From Rutpela maculata (Eukaryota > Arthropoda > Insecta > Coleoptera > Cerambycidae), in NCBI GenBank assembly GCA_936432065.2, contig OW386291.2, positions 106,147,823 through 106,211,822 on the forward strand: DNA of 64,000 nucleotides. Reading direction: 5' to 3'. This document shows, one piece after another, positions 13,501 to 28,500 of this stretch. Position 1 is the stretch's first letter. The number at the start of each line of letters is the position of its first letter. The notes beneath the pieces were generated by a model that was not told the DNA's origin, made no database searches, and saw only the letters and a program-made list of their open reading frames with translations. The translations under genes were made by a program, and so were the position numbers.

Positions 13501-16500
13501 ATATACATAAGATTTATCAAGATTTTTTTAAATATTTTTTATGGAATTTTAAATTTAATTTTCATTTGACATGTTTATGTATACGGTTGTTTTTATTATT
13601 ATTTTTTTCTATAAAAAAAATATAAATACATCGGCGATTGTTAATAACAAATTGTTTACTAAATAAACATATAAATTAACAACAAAAATTTTTCATTTTT
13701 CCGGCTTGTATAGAATTGCAAATAATAAATTTTAAGAATAAATTTTTTTCTTAATAATTTGTTTAAATATTGAAAAAAGGAAAAAAAATGATTATAGGCA
13801 ATTAAAAAAAAATTTTAAGAACATTTTTTTTGTTTTGATCATAATATTTTATAACCAAAAAGATGGCAAAAAATGTTTTTTGAAAAATACGTAATTTATC
13901 TATTTGTTTATAAAATTTGTTTAAACAATTAGCAATGAAAATTTAAAGTTTATGTGATCTTATAGTACTTTTGAATATAAAAACAGTAATAGTAATTAAA
14001 ATTAATAAAAAATAAATATCAACCTCTCTCTTTCATTTTTTAGTTTTTTGTTAGGTTAAATAATTAATAAACTATACCAAGTAAAAACATCGCAATATCA
14101 TAATCCCATAAAGTATAGCTGACATAGGGTCTCCACGAAACGAAATAATTTTAGTGGCATTTGTTTAACAATTATCCGACTTGAAATATAAACGCAAACT
14201 CTAAAAAAATTTTTAATTAACCTAGGCTCATTTTATGAAAAATCGGTGAAAAAATTTTAAGTGTCTAAATAATACCATAATTTTTAAATTAATATTTAAT
14301 AACATAAAAAAATATTTTTACTTATTACGGCAGGTTTCAGAGCATCGTAACGGCTTAGTGTTCGCCGCACGGAGCTCTATTTTCAACATTAAATTAAAAT
14401 TATTAATAATAGAGATAGAGTTTCGGGAGTCGGGACTTATTTAGTGGAAATTTCTTCCTCTTTAAGAATCGTTCTTTGAAATTTCTTGAATACTAATAGT
14501 TTTCGAGTTATTTACAAGAAACAGAACTCGTTATTTTTTCAATCTTCATTTGTTTATAAATTTTGCAATTGTTTATGTGCGGGTTTGAAAATTTTGAAAA
14601 TTTTTCTATTCCATTTCGAATCCAATGAGCCCTCACTCATATGTTTACGAGCTTTATCAAGAATTAACACGGCTTTGAACTTGTGAACTAGTGTGTACAA
14701 GTAAGTACACATTACATCTTCGTCAAATTATCACTAAATAGGTACTGTCGTGAGCAAAAAAAAATAGGACAAGTATTTTTTTCTAATGTAAATCTGTCTC
14801 TATTTGAATATGTAATGAGTGGCCGAAATAAAACAGTTAGCACTTTTATTTTATTTTTTATTGTAATGATGTAGTTATTGCTATAGCAAATGATGGATGG
14901 TCAGTGAGACAAGTTGCACTGCGTTATAACATTAAAAATTTGATGTTTAACATTTTAAAAAAGTGGAGGAATAAACGGCACAATAAGTATAAATCCTGGA
15001 TCAGGGGACAAAGGATATCCAACTTAACAAGAAACTAACTATTAATATTTCGTTATTGCACCATTTATATTTATAACTCCTATAAGTCTGTTTGGCATAG
15101 AATTAAATAACCTTATACAATAATCATCAGTAATAATATTTTCCCATGGATAATTTATTATTTCCAGTAATTCTTGGGCATTTCATGGTCTCACATTTAG
15201 TTTTTGGATACTTCTTACGAGTAGTCCCCATACGTCCTCCATAGAGTTAAGATCTGGACTATGACTGGGCCAGTTAAGAACATTAATGTTGCTATCTTGA
15301 AACCAGTTAGTTAGGGTATGAGCAGTATGAATGGAACAATTATCTTGTTGAAATATGAATTCATTAATAGGAAATAATTGTGACACAGAAGGGAGCATAA
15401 TATTGTCTAGAATCCTAATATTCGCTTCACTATTAAATCGTTCCTCGATATGCCACAAAACACCAGGACCACGTGCAGATATCCAAGCCCACATATTAAC
15501 GGAAAATCTACCACTTTTGTCATTGTTAGATTTGTTAGATATATATTTCTCATCGAATCGAGTATTCCGAGGTCGGCAAACACGAATACGACCGCTGTGT
15601 ATTGACTGAAAGTTTTTTCGTTTGTAAAACTACATTGTTCCAAAAATTTACATCATGCAGCTTTAAGTAAGTATTTCTGTGCTGGTGGATGCTGGTGGAT
15701 GACAGCGTAGCTCCGATTCTCTTACTCGCCGGCGACCAATTTGTCTCATTGACCATCCATCTTCTGCTTTAGCAATAACTCCAGCTTTAACTAAATCGCT
15801 TATATGGGGCATATTCGTGTTTGGCATACTTGCAATTAATTTTGACAAATAACTGACAATGTCACAAAAATTACAGTTAGATTTAGCAAAAATACGTTAT
15901 AAGACAGGGTTTCAACTTTTGAGACTATAACTTTGGTGAGGTAAAGAAAACTAAATAATTCTACACAGTAACTTCCTAAAAATTATTATTTATTTCAAAA
16001 CTTACAATTTTTAACATAACAGCTTTATTCATGTCTCTCTTCATTTATGACCGCTATCACCAAGTAATAGCGACTTGAGTTTAGTAAACTCTATTTACTT
16101 TATTTTTTGTAGTATTTCGAAGCATCAGTAGTAACACCGATATGTGATACGAATCTAACTATAACCGAAAATCGTATTAAAGCAACAGCTGGATTCTTTA
16201 AAGCATCATGTAAAGCTGGACCTTGGGTTAATAATCCAACTTTGGACATACAATTGAGTAAGTAACTTACATTTTTTATAGTTAATATACTTTTCGGCAG
16301 TAAATGTATTGCTATGTTTACAATATATCCATAACTGTACAAAATAGTTATTTTTCTTCAAGACCAATTAACCGATGCTTTATTGACGCCTATGTATTAA
16401 TTCGACCCAACATAATTGATAATGAGATGGTTCTGATAACACTAATTATCAAGTATTACTAGTATTTGCCTTGTCTAAAACAATATCAGGCTTAGAGTCG

Positions 16501-19500
16501 GATACAACGATGATTGTATTGTCCGCATACATAGAAACTTTACCTTAATATAATATAATACAATTTACTTCGACAAGTCATTTACTAATAATAGGAACAG
16601 TAGTAAATCTGTGTTAGTCTAAAAGAGGCACATTTGACATGTCAAGTTTCAATTTCTTCCGGAATAAAAAAGCGTTTCTATGTCGTGAAAAAGGCGGCTC
16701 TGAATGACGCCAATTTTTTAAATTCTCTTTAAATTTCGACCTTCTGGGCCATGGCGGGGGGAGATGGTTCTTCGTAAAAGCATTTCAAGCGCAGGGTAGT
16801 GTCTGGAGGAGGGCGCCAACCTAACATGTTTTCGATGGCTGAAATCGAACTCTTTCGAGTGGCATACATTTCATCTTTCTGGATTAAAACGGTAATGACT
16901 GTTTTCTCGGCAGACCGGAAGTAACCCTTTTTCTTCGCTCCCGGCTGAAATTTTTCGCCCACCGCACATTTCGATTCAGCCAGTGTCAAATTGAAACTTG
17001 ACACGTCAAATATGCTTCTGGATTATGACGGAGACTTATAGTCTAGGTGCCCGCGTACATAAATGCAATTTATACATATCCTCGTATAACTTCTTGTACG
17101 GCATAATTGCGCCTAGTCATCACTTTTTTCCTCTGCGAAAATGTTCGTAAACGCGACATGAAAAAGACGATTTCCACGCGTCGGACTGGAAAATCGGCAA
17201 ATATATTTTGTCCGACAATTCGAAAATTGGATTCTACATATTTTTATTAAGCAATCTTGAAAAAATCAGCTGATTATCAATAAATGTTTTAAAGTTATGT
17301 TATGTTTAGGGTGGTAGACACTCTTAACATTCCAAAATTTTTGTCGGACAGTTTGTAGAAATATATAGAATATACAGTGTGACCCACTTAAAATCGCAAC
17401 ACCTTTGTATACCCGTTAATTGATGGTTGATTAACTTCAAACTTTGGTGGTAAGAAAAGATCAATAAGGTGATTCTTTTATCAAGACAACATTCGCCTGC
17501 TACAAATGCAAAGCCACCTGTGGTAGCAAAATATGTGAGAAAAATCAAAAAATCATATTAGGCAATTTTTTATCGGAAAACTTTGTTAATGAAACTTGTT
17601 CATAATTGTCCAAAACCCCAAGTCCAAAATTTAATCAAAATAAAAAAATATTGAAATTTTGAATAAAATAACGTCCAAGAGTCCGAAAATATCATTTTAA
17701 TATTTTTTTTGTTTAGAAAACTGTACTATGACAATTTTGTTTGAAATTAAACCCAAACTGCCAGGTAGTTGTCAGGAAATTCGCAGTTTTTTTTTAAATA
17801 ATTAATTTTAACATTTTTAAAATTTTAATTTTTCAATTCTTTAATTTTGATTAAATTTTGAACTTAAGGTTTTCGGACAATTCTGAACAAGTTTCATTAA
17901 CAAAACTTTCCGATAATAAAATGCCTAATATGGTTTATTGACTTTTTCCGCATATTTTGACGCCGCAGGTGGCTTTGTATTTGTAGGAGGCAAATGTTTT
18001 TCTGGTCAAATAATCACCTTGTCGATTTTTCTTACCACCAAAGTTTGAAGTTAATCAAACATTAATTAACGGGTATACAGGGGTGTTGCGATCTTAAGTG
18101 GGTCACACTGTATATGCAGAATCCAATTTTCGAATTGTCGGACAAAATATATTTGCCGATTTTCCAGTCGTCTTTTCATGCCGAGGAGGAACGCCACGTT
18201 TACGAAAATTTTCGCAGAGGAAAAAAGTGATAGACTAGGCGCAATTATACCGTACAAGAAGTTATACGAGGATATGTATAAATTGCATTTATGTACGCGG
18301 GCACCTATTGCTGTTTTTCAATATGAAAGGAGAACGCCAACAGAATAATATGTGTCATCAGTGTTGCCAATAATAGATATACAAAGACTATTAAAAATTC
18401 AGTTTTCTCATTGGCAGTTGCAAATACTAGTATAAAAATATAATTTGACATGCCCCACTGTCGTTCTCATCGGAATTTAATTTCTACGATGTTCAAGAAT
18501 GGCAATTCTATTGATTTGTCCATTCGCCTGAGAGTTTTAGCAAGAAAATTAATTCCTATGCTTTCAAAAAGTGAGCCCCAATGTTCATATCAAAAGTGTC
18601 CGATTCAGTATTAATTATTATTTTTTGTCTATTAGATAGAAGGATGTTATTTTGATTTAAGAAATAATAATAATAATTTAAGTATACTTAATAAGGATAT
18701 GAGTCGATAATGTTCAACATTGTATGGGTCATCCTTTTTAAATACCGGAATAATCACAGCTCCCTTTCTAACGGTAGGCAACTGTCTAAGTGAGATATAT
18801 GAATTAATTATATCAGCAAGTATTCGTTACAACTCTGCTTTGATTCTTTAATTAATTTAACCGGTATTTCATCTATGCCAGTTGTCTTATCTGCGAGATT
18901 TTTAATCATCGAATCCACCTCATATTTAGTAACGTTTAAAAAACATGCCATTTATGTTGAAAGCGGGAGAAGTACAATTATGCGAGATATTATTTCCAAA
19001 ATGATTAGTAGTTTTAATATCAATGGCAGTAACGAGGTATACTCCGATTAATAACTGCAGTAAAGACTTTTGTGGGATATTTTGTACTCCACAGAATTGC
19101 TTTTATAACATTTTGTCCAATATTGCATAATTTTCGGGATAATTAGCTGAAAAAATATCGAGAACTCCTGTAGTTAGTAGTGTTAGTTTATTTGACATAC
19201 TTTTCTAGCATAATTTGAAAAAATAGTTCAAAATAAATAATAATTTATTGTTTAAACAAATGGAAAATATTTGAAAATAAATTGATGTTTAAAAATAATA
19301 GACTGCCAGTCCGATCCCAAAAAACAAGATTTTAGCCGATTTTGTTTAAATAAATGAAAATTGACTAAAAAATGTTGATATATATTCCACTCAGGCGCGC
19401 AGCTAGCCACAAGCGTCTTTCATGAACCAAAAAATAAAAGAAGTATAATTTCTATCAGTACAAAGCAGTATCCAAATTACTGTTCAGATGACAAGACGTC

Positions 19501-22500
19501 AGTTTTTTTTTTATTGTTTTAATATTTTTAATAAAGGTATATTAAGTGAATTTGCGAAATTTGGGGAGGCTGGTTCTATTCCCCCCCTCACCCTCCAGAT
19601 GAATTTTCTGGCTGCGCCATTGATTCCACTAGACCAATAGTAATAATTTTTGAAGAAAAAAACGAGAATAAAGTGCTCAAAAGGGTCAATTCCCTGAAGA
19701 ATTCACATTTTTTTAATTAATTAGGAGGTATGTTAGCGGCGACAAACCCATATGCATATACATCAAATTCTTCATTGGATAGTCTTCTCCAAGTCCTATA
19801 AGTTTAATGCAAGATTTTCCCTAACCCTGGACAATTATTCAAAAAATCCCAAAAAGTGATTTTTCTCCCATGCAATTTAAATGAGAAACGGGTGCCTATG
19901 GAAAAGGTTTCCATAGGCACCATTTAAAATCAAAAGTTTGAAAAACTAAAAAATACGTACTTACTTTTTTCGGATTTGGAAACAAATTGGGGGGGATCGA
20001 GACCCTCCTATTTTCACTCCACCACCTTCGGAGTCCCCTGGAGCAAAAACTATGGGTTTTCATGGGTTTCGTCCATTACAGCTTGTGATCAGCACATTTA
20101 TAACTACTTATTTTCAAAGTTCCAAAAAATTTCAACCAGAAGTCAAATCTCATTAATTTTTTGCAGAGTTCTTTAATGAAAGAAAGTGACAACTAATTAA
20201 AGTTGTAAATTTTCTTTTAACCCATCTTATATGTTTTCTATTGTAATAATAAATTAATTTCAGAAAAAAAGTATCCGCATCTCTGTGAATTATGCGGTAA
20301 TCCCACAAAGTGTGCCACTGGCGATAAATATTGGGGGAGACGTGGACCTCTTTTATGCTTGACTGATAGAGCTGGACATATAAGCTGGGCGCGTCTGGAC
20401 GACGTGCAACCTCACTTTGGACTGGCACCTGGTGTTGCTGAGGATACTCCAGAAGGTTACAGTTACTTGTGCCCAGATGATACTATTATGCCGTTGAACA
20501 CAACCAAACCATGTGTTTGGGTGGTTAAACCATGGCCAGTCGTAGCTACCAAAAGGTATGTTAAGAAGTTAGGTAATGGGTACCATTTTCAATTTATTTT
20601 GAGATTACAACAATACTCCAGTCGAATTAGACAGTAAAAAATTTTGCGTCCTGTGGACTTTTTTTTGTGGAAGTTGTTTAAGAGGGCATAATAAGCAAGC
20701 ACAGAAAACTACACCCTGCTACACCATGTGCGTCCCCTATTTTTAGGACCTCTTTTATGTTTGAAATTTTGAAATTTTACTTATGTGTCCATATCTTTTT
20801 CCCTATTGCCCCAAGTTACACTTTTTGAAGATTCATCCCTTCTCTACAAAATATATATATATATTACATATTTGCCGTAGGACAAACGGTTTTGGCTGTA
20901 CGAGGCCGGAAAGGTCGCGCTGTCCAAATTTGGGGGTCTTCTGTACAGGACAAACGGCTATTATTTCCAATCTACAATACTACACATACTAATACCCTTA
21001 AGGAGGGATGATGATTATTGAAAACCTTTTTTAAAAAAAAGTGAACCTACTTTTTTTCGCTCATTTTTTTTTCATGTTTGTACGACTCTAAGATAAGAAA
21101 ATTTACGTTGGTTTCACTTTAATACATTCACTGGTTTAGGAGCTAGACAACAAAATATGCCAAAAAGGTAAGGTATTGTTGCATTAAAAAAACCAAAACC
21201 TGTATAATTCTGGTAAATGTTTTTGTTTATCCTAAAAGTCCAATTCATTGCGCATAGAAAATGCGTTTCTGTATTTAAATAGGATCAACACTTATTGTGT
21301 AATAACGATTTATGTCATGTGTTCTCCAGTCTCCCTTTTCACAATTTTTTTTTAGTAGAGTAGCAAACCAGTAAAAAACGGCTATTTGTGAAAGAATGTT
21401 GCCGCTTGGTATACTTATTAGTAGTGCCCTAAAGAATCATTTTCGAAGGAGCGCCATCAGGTATAATTTGGATCCAAAATGGCGGCTGATTTTTAATAAT
21501 CTAATAAATATGATTTTTTGGTAAATCCATTGACTTTTTAAAAAAATAGTCTTATACAAAGTTGTTGAGCTTTGAACAGCCAACAAAAAAGTATTTCGGA
21601 CATTTCGCGATTAGAATTGAAATAAAGCCGTTATTTCATAAAATTCAAAATTTGTTCTTTTTTTACAGAATCATTTATTTATATGTATGTTTTTAACAAA
21701 ATATTAATTTCAATCACACTTTTCCTTACAAGAAGTACATAACAACGTGCAATGTAAACCTACTTTCTTACAAGCACATATATTTTGTTTACAGTTCTTT
21801 TTGCAGCCGCACCGTATCAGTTGCCTCAAGGCTGTGGACACCTCAGGTAAAGTTGACCAGTATGGTGAATAAATACCATCTTTTTACACCAACCCCAAGA
21901 TTCAGTATCTGGCAAAGTAGGATTTGTTTCCAATGATTGTCCCCATACATGGCCACTTTGGTATGTGGCTCTTCGAGTATGTTGGTCTAAAGCGGCTTTA
22001 GAAGGTGGAAGTTTGCAGTATTTCTTCCCTTCGACGTGAAAAATTCCTTTCGGATATCCTTAACTTCAAAGCAGTCGGATGTTGAACATTACATTAAGAC
22101 AACAAATCTTTGCGGCTTAGACATAAAAGAAAAAGCTTCCGTTACCTCGGGGAAAATTTGCCAGGTCTTCCAAGCAGTCGACTTTCCCTTGCCTGAGAAA
22201 AATGAGACGGTATCACATCCCGTGAATGCATGAAAACCTAACAAAGCTTCACATTTTTGTTGACCCAAATGTACAGTTATCCCGTTAACACATATTATTC
22301 TAAAGTGCTTATTGGCACCAAAGTGAACATATAGAGTTTTCAATCCTTGCACATACAACCGATGAAAAAAAGCAGTAGCTAACACTACAACATGTGTGTC
22401 TACTGTTCTTATGCAAATATTTTTCCAACCTTGGCGGATGCAATCCTGTACGTACAGTTCATCTCAAACTTATAGCAACATGAGGCCCAGTGTTTCAATG

Positions 22501-25500
22501 CAAAGTTAATCACTTTATCCTACGAATAAATTAGCTAGAAGTTTAGAATATGATTTTATTAAACACTTTAATATTACAACTACATATTCTAACCTTCTAG
22601 CTAATTTATTTGTAGGATAAAGTGCTTAACTTTGCATTGAAACACTGGGCCTCATGTTGCTATAAGTTTGAGATGAACTGTATAATATAATACGTGTATC
22701 TGCTTCTTCGTGACTGCAGAGCGATAGATGTGAATTTTGGGAATTGCGGTTTGAAATGATCCTATCGTCAATTATGCATAGTGTTTCCACAGGATAAAGA
22801 ATGGATGATGTACATGCATTGGATAGAAAGTGAAACAGGTCTGTTTTATTGTCTGTGTTCCTAAGAAAATCCGACCAGTTTTTAGGAAGTAGTACATTAC
22901 CACCAACCTGTCGTCGTGTTTCTCCTCCACGAATTTCTCTAGTGTGATCTTTCAAACTATTGTTCCAAAATCAGTGTAAGCCTCTTTTAAAAGTTGTATA
23001 TTTTCTTTAAATTTCATTTGAAAATCTGCCGATTCCTCATGGTGTCTATTGTCGATGGATACTTTTTCATCTAAGTTTGTAAATTCCATTAGCACTCTCG
23101 AGATTTCCGGACCAGAAAGCATCCATATACGTAAGGCTGATGGATTGTTGGTTAAACCTATAAATCCACCATCGCCTTTGATAATGGCATTATGCTGCTC
23201 AGGAGCTTGATCAATTCCAATTCCAGAGAAGCGGCGAGTTGTTTTATTTACAACAAAACATCCGTTTTCAAAAGATTTCTGAATATCTTTCATTTAGTTC
23301 CGTTAAATCTTTAAGATAAACTGACAGCCATCTCGAGTAATTTGGGTGGTCAAATATGAAGAACCAAGGCATGAGAGCTTTAAGAGATTCTTTATAGAGA
23401 GGATAATTACCTTCTCGATGTGATCTTACCAATAAAAGCAGTAAAAGCTCCAACTCCAGACATATCTCCCAATATTTGAACACAGGAACAGTACGCTTGT
23501 TCTTTCGCCAATTTTCAAACGATTCCTCTTGCACTTCTTCCTTGTAAGCCTCATGCATCAGTTGATATAAAGCGGCAGCATTTACTTGGTAAGCTAGCCT
23601 TGCTTTTATTATTGAGGTAACTTTAATATATGATTCTGCCACTCCAGATGTTGCAAATCCAGATTTGGATAATACCTCAATCCATCCACTACCGCTTAAA
23701 AATTGACCAATTACTTTAAGAAGGGCTTGCTCTATATGTAGTGATCCAAACAAGATGAAAAGTTTTTTCGCTGTATTGTGTAAGCCAGTTCCCCTGAATA
23801 GCTTTTGTGATGGCATATAGAGGTATCATGTTTAATTTTCGTAAATAGTGGCCTTATTTAAAAAAAAATCGCAAAATACATAAAATACTTTTTTGTTGGC
23901 ACTAAAATAAGCAACACTTTTTAATTACACTTTTTTTTTGTGAAGTTAATAGATTCGCCAGGAAATTACCTCAATTGATTTCTTGAAAATGGTGGCCATC
24001 TTGGCAATATCCTTTCACGAATAGCCGTTTTGTGTCGATAATTCTATTCTTGCGGTTCTACTATTTGCGGCCTTATAGTTCATAGTAGAGCAGAAAGCAA
24101 TATACACGTGGATAGGGCACATAATAGGGTGTTAAAATGGGTCTCTTTTTAAAATGCGATAGGACGTACCGTTTTCGAGTAAAACGCACTTGTTTGCAAA
24201 AAATTACTTCAGATCACACTTTTCATCGACTGACTAGTAAATACTCACCGCTGACTACAAAAAAATACAACTATGTGTCGCTTCTTGCTTTTTCTGTTTA
24301 TGAGGGACATTGCTAATGAAAAAATGAAGGGACTCGGACGGAGAAGGGTTCACGCTTGTCTAAAATCATCATTGAACTTATTTTGTGTCTATAACAAAAT
24401 CCACAGTACATGATTTTTTTGTAATTGTTCGAAAGACTGTGGAGCTTTTTGCGTCGACAGGACGCAAATTTTTTTATTATGTCTAATTCGACTGGAGTAA
24501 ATAAAACTTGCGAACCAGCAAATAAGTAGTATTCTATTGAAAGCTTTTCTTGAAGAAAGTTAGGATAATAAATATATATTTTTTTAGGACAAAAGCTCAA
24601 GAAATCCAGGAAATAGTATCCTCATTGTCAACCACTGATCATTCCGCATGGCGGAGCAGTTTATTGAAACTCATGGAAATAGCCTACCCTACATTTGAAA
24701 AATTAGATCCAATAGTACCAATTGAGAGCTACCTACACTCAGCACCAGGTTTTCTCAGCGCTCACAGTTTCTCGGGGTGTCATCCACCAAGAACAATCAG
24801 AATATGCACCACATCAATAATAGAAAACGCCAAATGTGCCTGGTTGAGGGAATCGGCCTCTGTGTATGGCATAGAACCAGATCTTGACTGCATAAAAGCC
24901 GATAATACCACTCATTGTATGTTGGCGCTAAATCTGTCTGCCGCTGATCTTGTTATGGTTCCTCCAGATCTAGTACAAGAAGCTACAAGGTTAGTCTTAA
25001 ACGTTTAAAATCTATTTAATAATTATTCCTCCATGATTTAGTCAGACAGAGTACTGAAATTACAAACCAAACATATTACTAAATATTTTGCTCTTGATAT
25101 CATTTGTCCTATTAGACACGTATATAAGTAACAGTGAAATGAAGTTCAAAGAAAGGGACGTTCTTTCGGCAGAAAAATCATACTCGAGGTAACAGTACTT
25201 GAACTCGTATATTAATGCTGAATAATGGCAATGCCGTACATACTAACAAATAAGCTACTCTCCTTGATTTTTTAAGTACATTATTTTTTCTGGTTAAAAC
25301 TATTTCGCAAACGAATAACTGGAGTTGTAATTAATTTTATATGAAACATAGAAGAAATTTGCATATCTTGTGATGTTTATTAATAATTTAACGCTAGAAA
25401 AATAATCGGTCTACACATAATTTTTATGATGTTACATAATGTTAGAATCCTTGAAGCATTCTTAAATATTATTATGCAACGTCAGAACATCTTGTGTATA

Positions 25501-28500
25501 ATAATATACTAAATATCCACCTACTCATGATCACAGTGAAAGTAATATAACACATATATTCAACTAAATGGCAAGGGCGTATATAGTTCTTTTTTGTAGG
25601 GGGCAATATGTGAGAAAAATTTTTTTTGACAGATTTAATAATTAATGAGCGGAGGGAGCGAAATCACAAACAAATTTTTTCTCCTCGTCTCAAAATTGAT
25701 GAGCGAGGAGGCAAAATCCCCCCAAAAAAATTTTTGTCCTCATCACAAAAATGATGAGCGGGAGGGAGCGAAATGGCAAAATAATATTTTGATGTACTAC
25801 CCCTGAGCTGTAATTACCTCCTCTACCACCCTTATCTACGCCCTTGGAACAGTTCGAACTTGAATATATTTGATATAATAGCCAAGTGTCATTACACCTC
25901 CTCTATAAATAATACACCAATAGGGAACTAGCCCATTTTTTTAAATGTCATTAAAGTGTGTGTTTATGTATAAAAACACGCTACACCGAGTATCAGCACT
26001 TAAATCTCAGTACTTACTTTGCAATAAATAATTAAAGTTGAAATCCTCTCGAAAATGTGTTAGTTGTTAGTTGTTAGTTCTGTGTGTTGGACGTTTATAG
26101 TTTATAGGTTAGAACACACAATTTTAACTTGTTTGGTTGCAGTGATCATGATAAAGCTTGTTAGCTTTATAGATTTATATGTATAAACAGTTAGAACATT
26201 AACATGATAAATAATCATTGCAACTCAAAGCATGTAATAAAAAGGTTTGTGTGAATAGGCTCTTAAAGTAGGTATTTAATAATAAAGACTCTTCAATCTA
26301 AACAGCGACGTACTTTTTCTTTTTAGAGTATAATATTGCACAATTGTAATTATTAACACAATAACTTGAAAAAAACCACAGTTAGCCACAATTAATTAGT
26401 ACAAATTGTGAAACGCTCTGAATATGCCGTTTTTGATCTTTTTTGTGACAAAGTTATGTTAACTTTTCAAAAAAATCATGTTTAAGAGTATAATCTGCGG
26501 TCAGTGAAATGAAGAAACGAATTATTCGGCTTATTTTTGAAGATAGAAACTTCAAATTTTGTACGTATGTATTAAAATATATATTCTAGTTCGTCACGTT
26601 TTTATTTTTTTGTTTTAGTCAAAAACACGTGATCAACGAAAAAATGGACGTCGAAAAATTGGAATTTACAAAAAACGAAATCGTGACGACCTAGATAGTC
26701 CATAATTAATTACGTGGATAAAATATAACCTCTTAATTTTCAAACATAGATTCAATAAATAGTTTCCAATTTTGCCGTCAATAGATGGCACTCGCCTCGG
26801 CATTCGCATAGCTTTACACTTTCTCAGACTTTAGGGAGGAACTTGTTGTCATGGAGACCTGACGCGAATGAATGCTTGCCAGGGAAGCATTTAGGAGTTC
26901 TGGTAATATCTTAAATTTATTTATAAATTATTTTATCTTACAGGAATTACTTAATAGATGAAATTCTTGAAAATGTTAATACATAAATAAAAGGTGCCAA
27001 ATAGAGAGGGCCGGTTTTGTATAAACACTCCTACAAATTTTATTATGAAAATTTGAATGCGGTTTTTAGTTAGGTCAGAAATCAATTTATTCGAAATTAT
27101 TACCAAGCAAAATGTACAGGGTGTCCCAGTCAACGCGCTATTCTGGGTTTTCTCGGTAGTTTCTGAGATAAGTTTATGGTTCAAAATCCAATCTGACGTA
27201 GGTTTTCCGAGGAATCTCATACTGCTAAGATATTTAGGAATCCAAAATGACGGACGAATTTCGTCATCTACGATCCTATTCGACTGAAAATCGATATCTG
27301 GGGGTTTTCGGGGATGCGGTTTACGAATTTTTGGTCAAAATTTAGGAATCCAAGATGGCGGACGAATTTCGTCATCTATGGACCTATTCGACTGAAAATC
27401 GATATCTGGGGGTTTTCGGGGATGCGGGTTATGAATTTTTGATCAAAATTTAGGACTCCAAGATGGCGGACGAATTTCGTCATCTATGGTCCTATTTGAC
27501 TAAAAATCGATATCGGAGGGTTTTCGGGGATGCGGGTTACGAATTTTTGGTCAAAATTTAGGAATCCAAGATGGCGGACGAATTTCGTCATCTATGGACC
27601 TATTCGACTGAAAATCGATATCTGGGGGTTTTCGGGGATGCGGGTTATGAATTTTTGATCAAAATTTAGGACTCCAAGATGGCGGACGAATTTCGTCATC
27701 TATGGTCCTATTTGACTAAAAATCGATATCGGAGGGTTTTCGGGGATGCGGGTTACGAATTTTTGGTCAAAATTTAGGAATCTAAGATGGCGGACGAATT
27801 TCGTGATCTATAGTCCTATTCGACTGAAAATCGATATCTGGGGGTTTTCGGGGATGCGGGTTACGAATTTTTTATCAAAATTTAGGACTCCAAGATGGCG
27901 GACGAATTTCGTCATCTATGGTCCTATTTGGCTGAAAATCGATATCTGGGGGTTTTCGGGGATGCGGGTTACGAATTTTTGATCAAAATTTAGGACTCCA
28001 AGATGGCGGACGAATTTCGTCATCTATGGTCCTATTTGGCTGAAAATCGATATCTGGGGGTTTTCGGGGATGCGGGTTACGAATTTTTTATCAAAATTTA
28101 GGACTCCAAGATGGCGGACGAATTTCGTCATCTATGGTCCTATTTGGCTGAAAATCGATGTCTGGGGGTTTTCGGGGATGCGGGTTACGAATTTTCGGTC
28201 AAAATTTAGAAAACCAAGATGGCGGATGAATTTTGTCATCTGTGATCCTATTCGAATGAAAATCGATATCTGGGGATTTTCGGGATGCGGGTTACGAATT
28301 TTTGGTAAAAATTTAGGAATCCAAGACAGCGGACGAATTATAACTATATTTTGACCCCCTTTATTTATGTTATTATTGGAGACAAAAAAAAGTTTCGTAT
28401 AAGAGTTGTAAGGTTGTATACATATTTTTTTAAATGCAATTAAAAAACAATTGCTTGGATATGTCACGTGATATAACAATGAAGGTTGCTTTTTAAATGA

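Larger units (their letters stand above)
12092..14694. mobile_element. Giant AT-rich palindrome (foldback element)
   Basis: The left arm from ACTAGTTCACAAGTTCA runs to the centre near 13430 and is repeated in inverse to TTGAACTTGTGAACTAGT at 14694. Paired landmarks include AACACTAAGCCGTTACGATG (12827) with CATCGTAACGGCTTAGTG (about 14343). The left arm is longer because two small MITEs (12308-12576 and 12584-12714) are inserted only there. No coding region is visible. Confidence 0.8.
20614..24499 (-). mobile_element. Element E4, longest copy of the PIN-like/'EADTR' transposon family
   Basis: Terminal repeat TACTCCAGTCGAATTAGACA at 20614 and its complement at the right end (24499); about 45 bp of similarity including TTTGCGTCCTGT. 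The target duplication is unclear (CAA / AAT). An inner inverted pair (CGGCTATTTGTGAAAG near 21390; CTTTCACGAATAGCCG near 24012) might mark a second, nested boundary. It holds the most complete coding region of the family on the minus strand, interrupted by stops, a frameshift and a MITE. Confidence 0.7.

Noticed and set aside
16729..17004. Minus-strand 91-codon open frame
   Set aside because: Starts within the terminal repeat of a small TIR element and matches no family I know.
25965..26090. Possible solo LTR (TATA box, AATAAA)
   Set aside because: No terminal TG/CA pair, partner or target duplication could be found.
27231..28340. CRISPR array
   Set aside because: Units are contiguous without unique spacers, and the window is eukaryotic.
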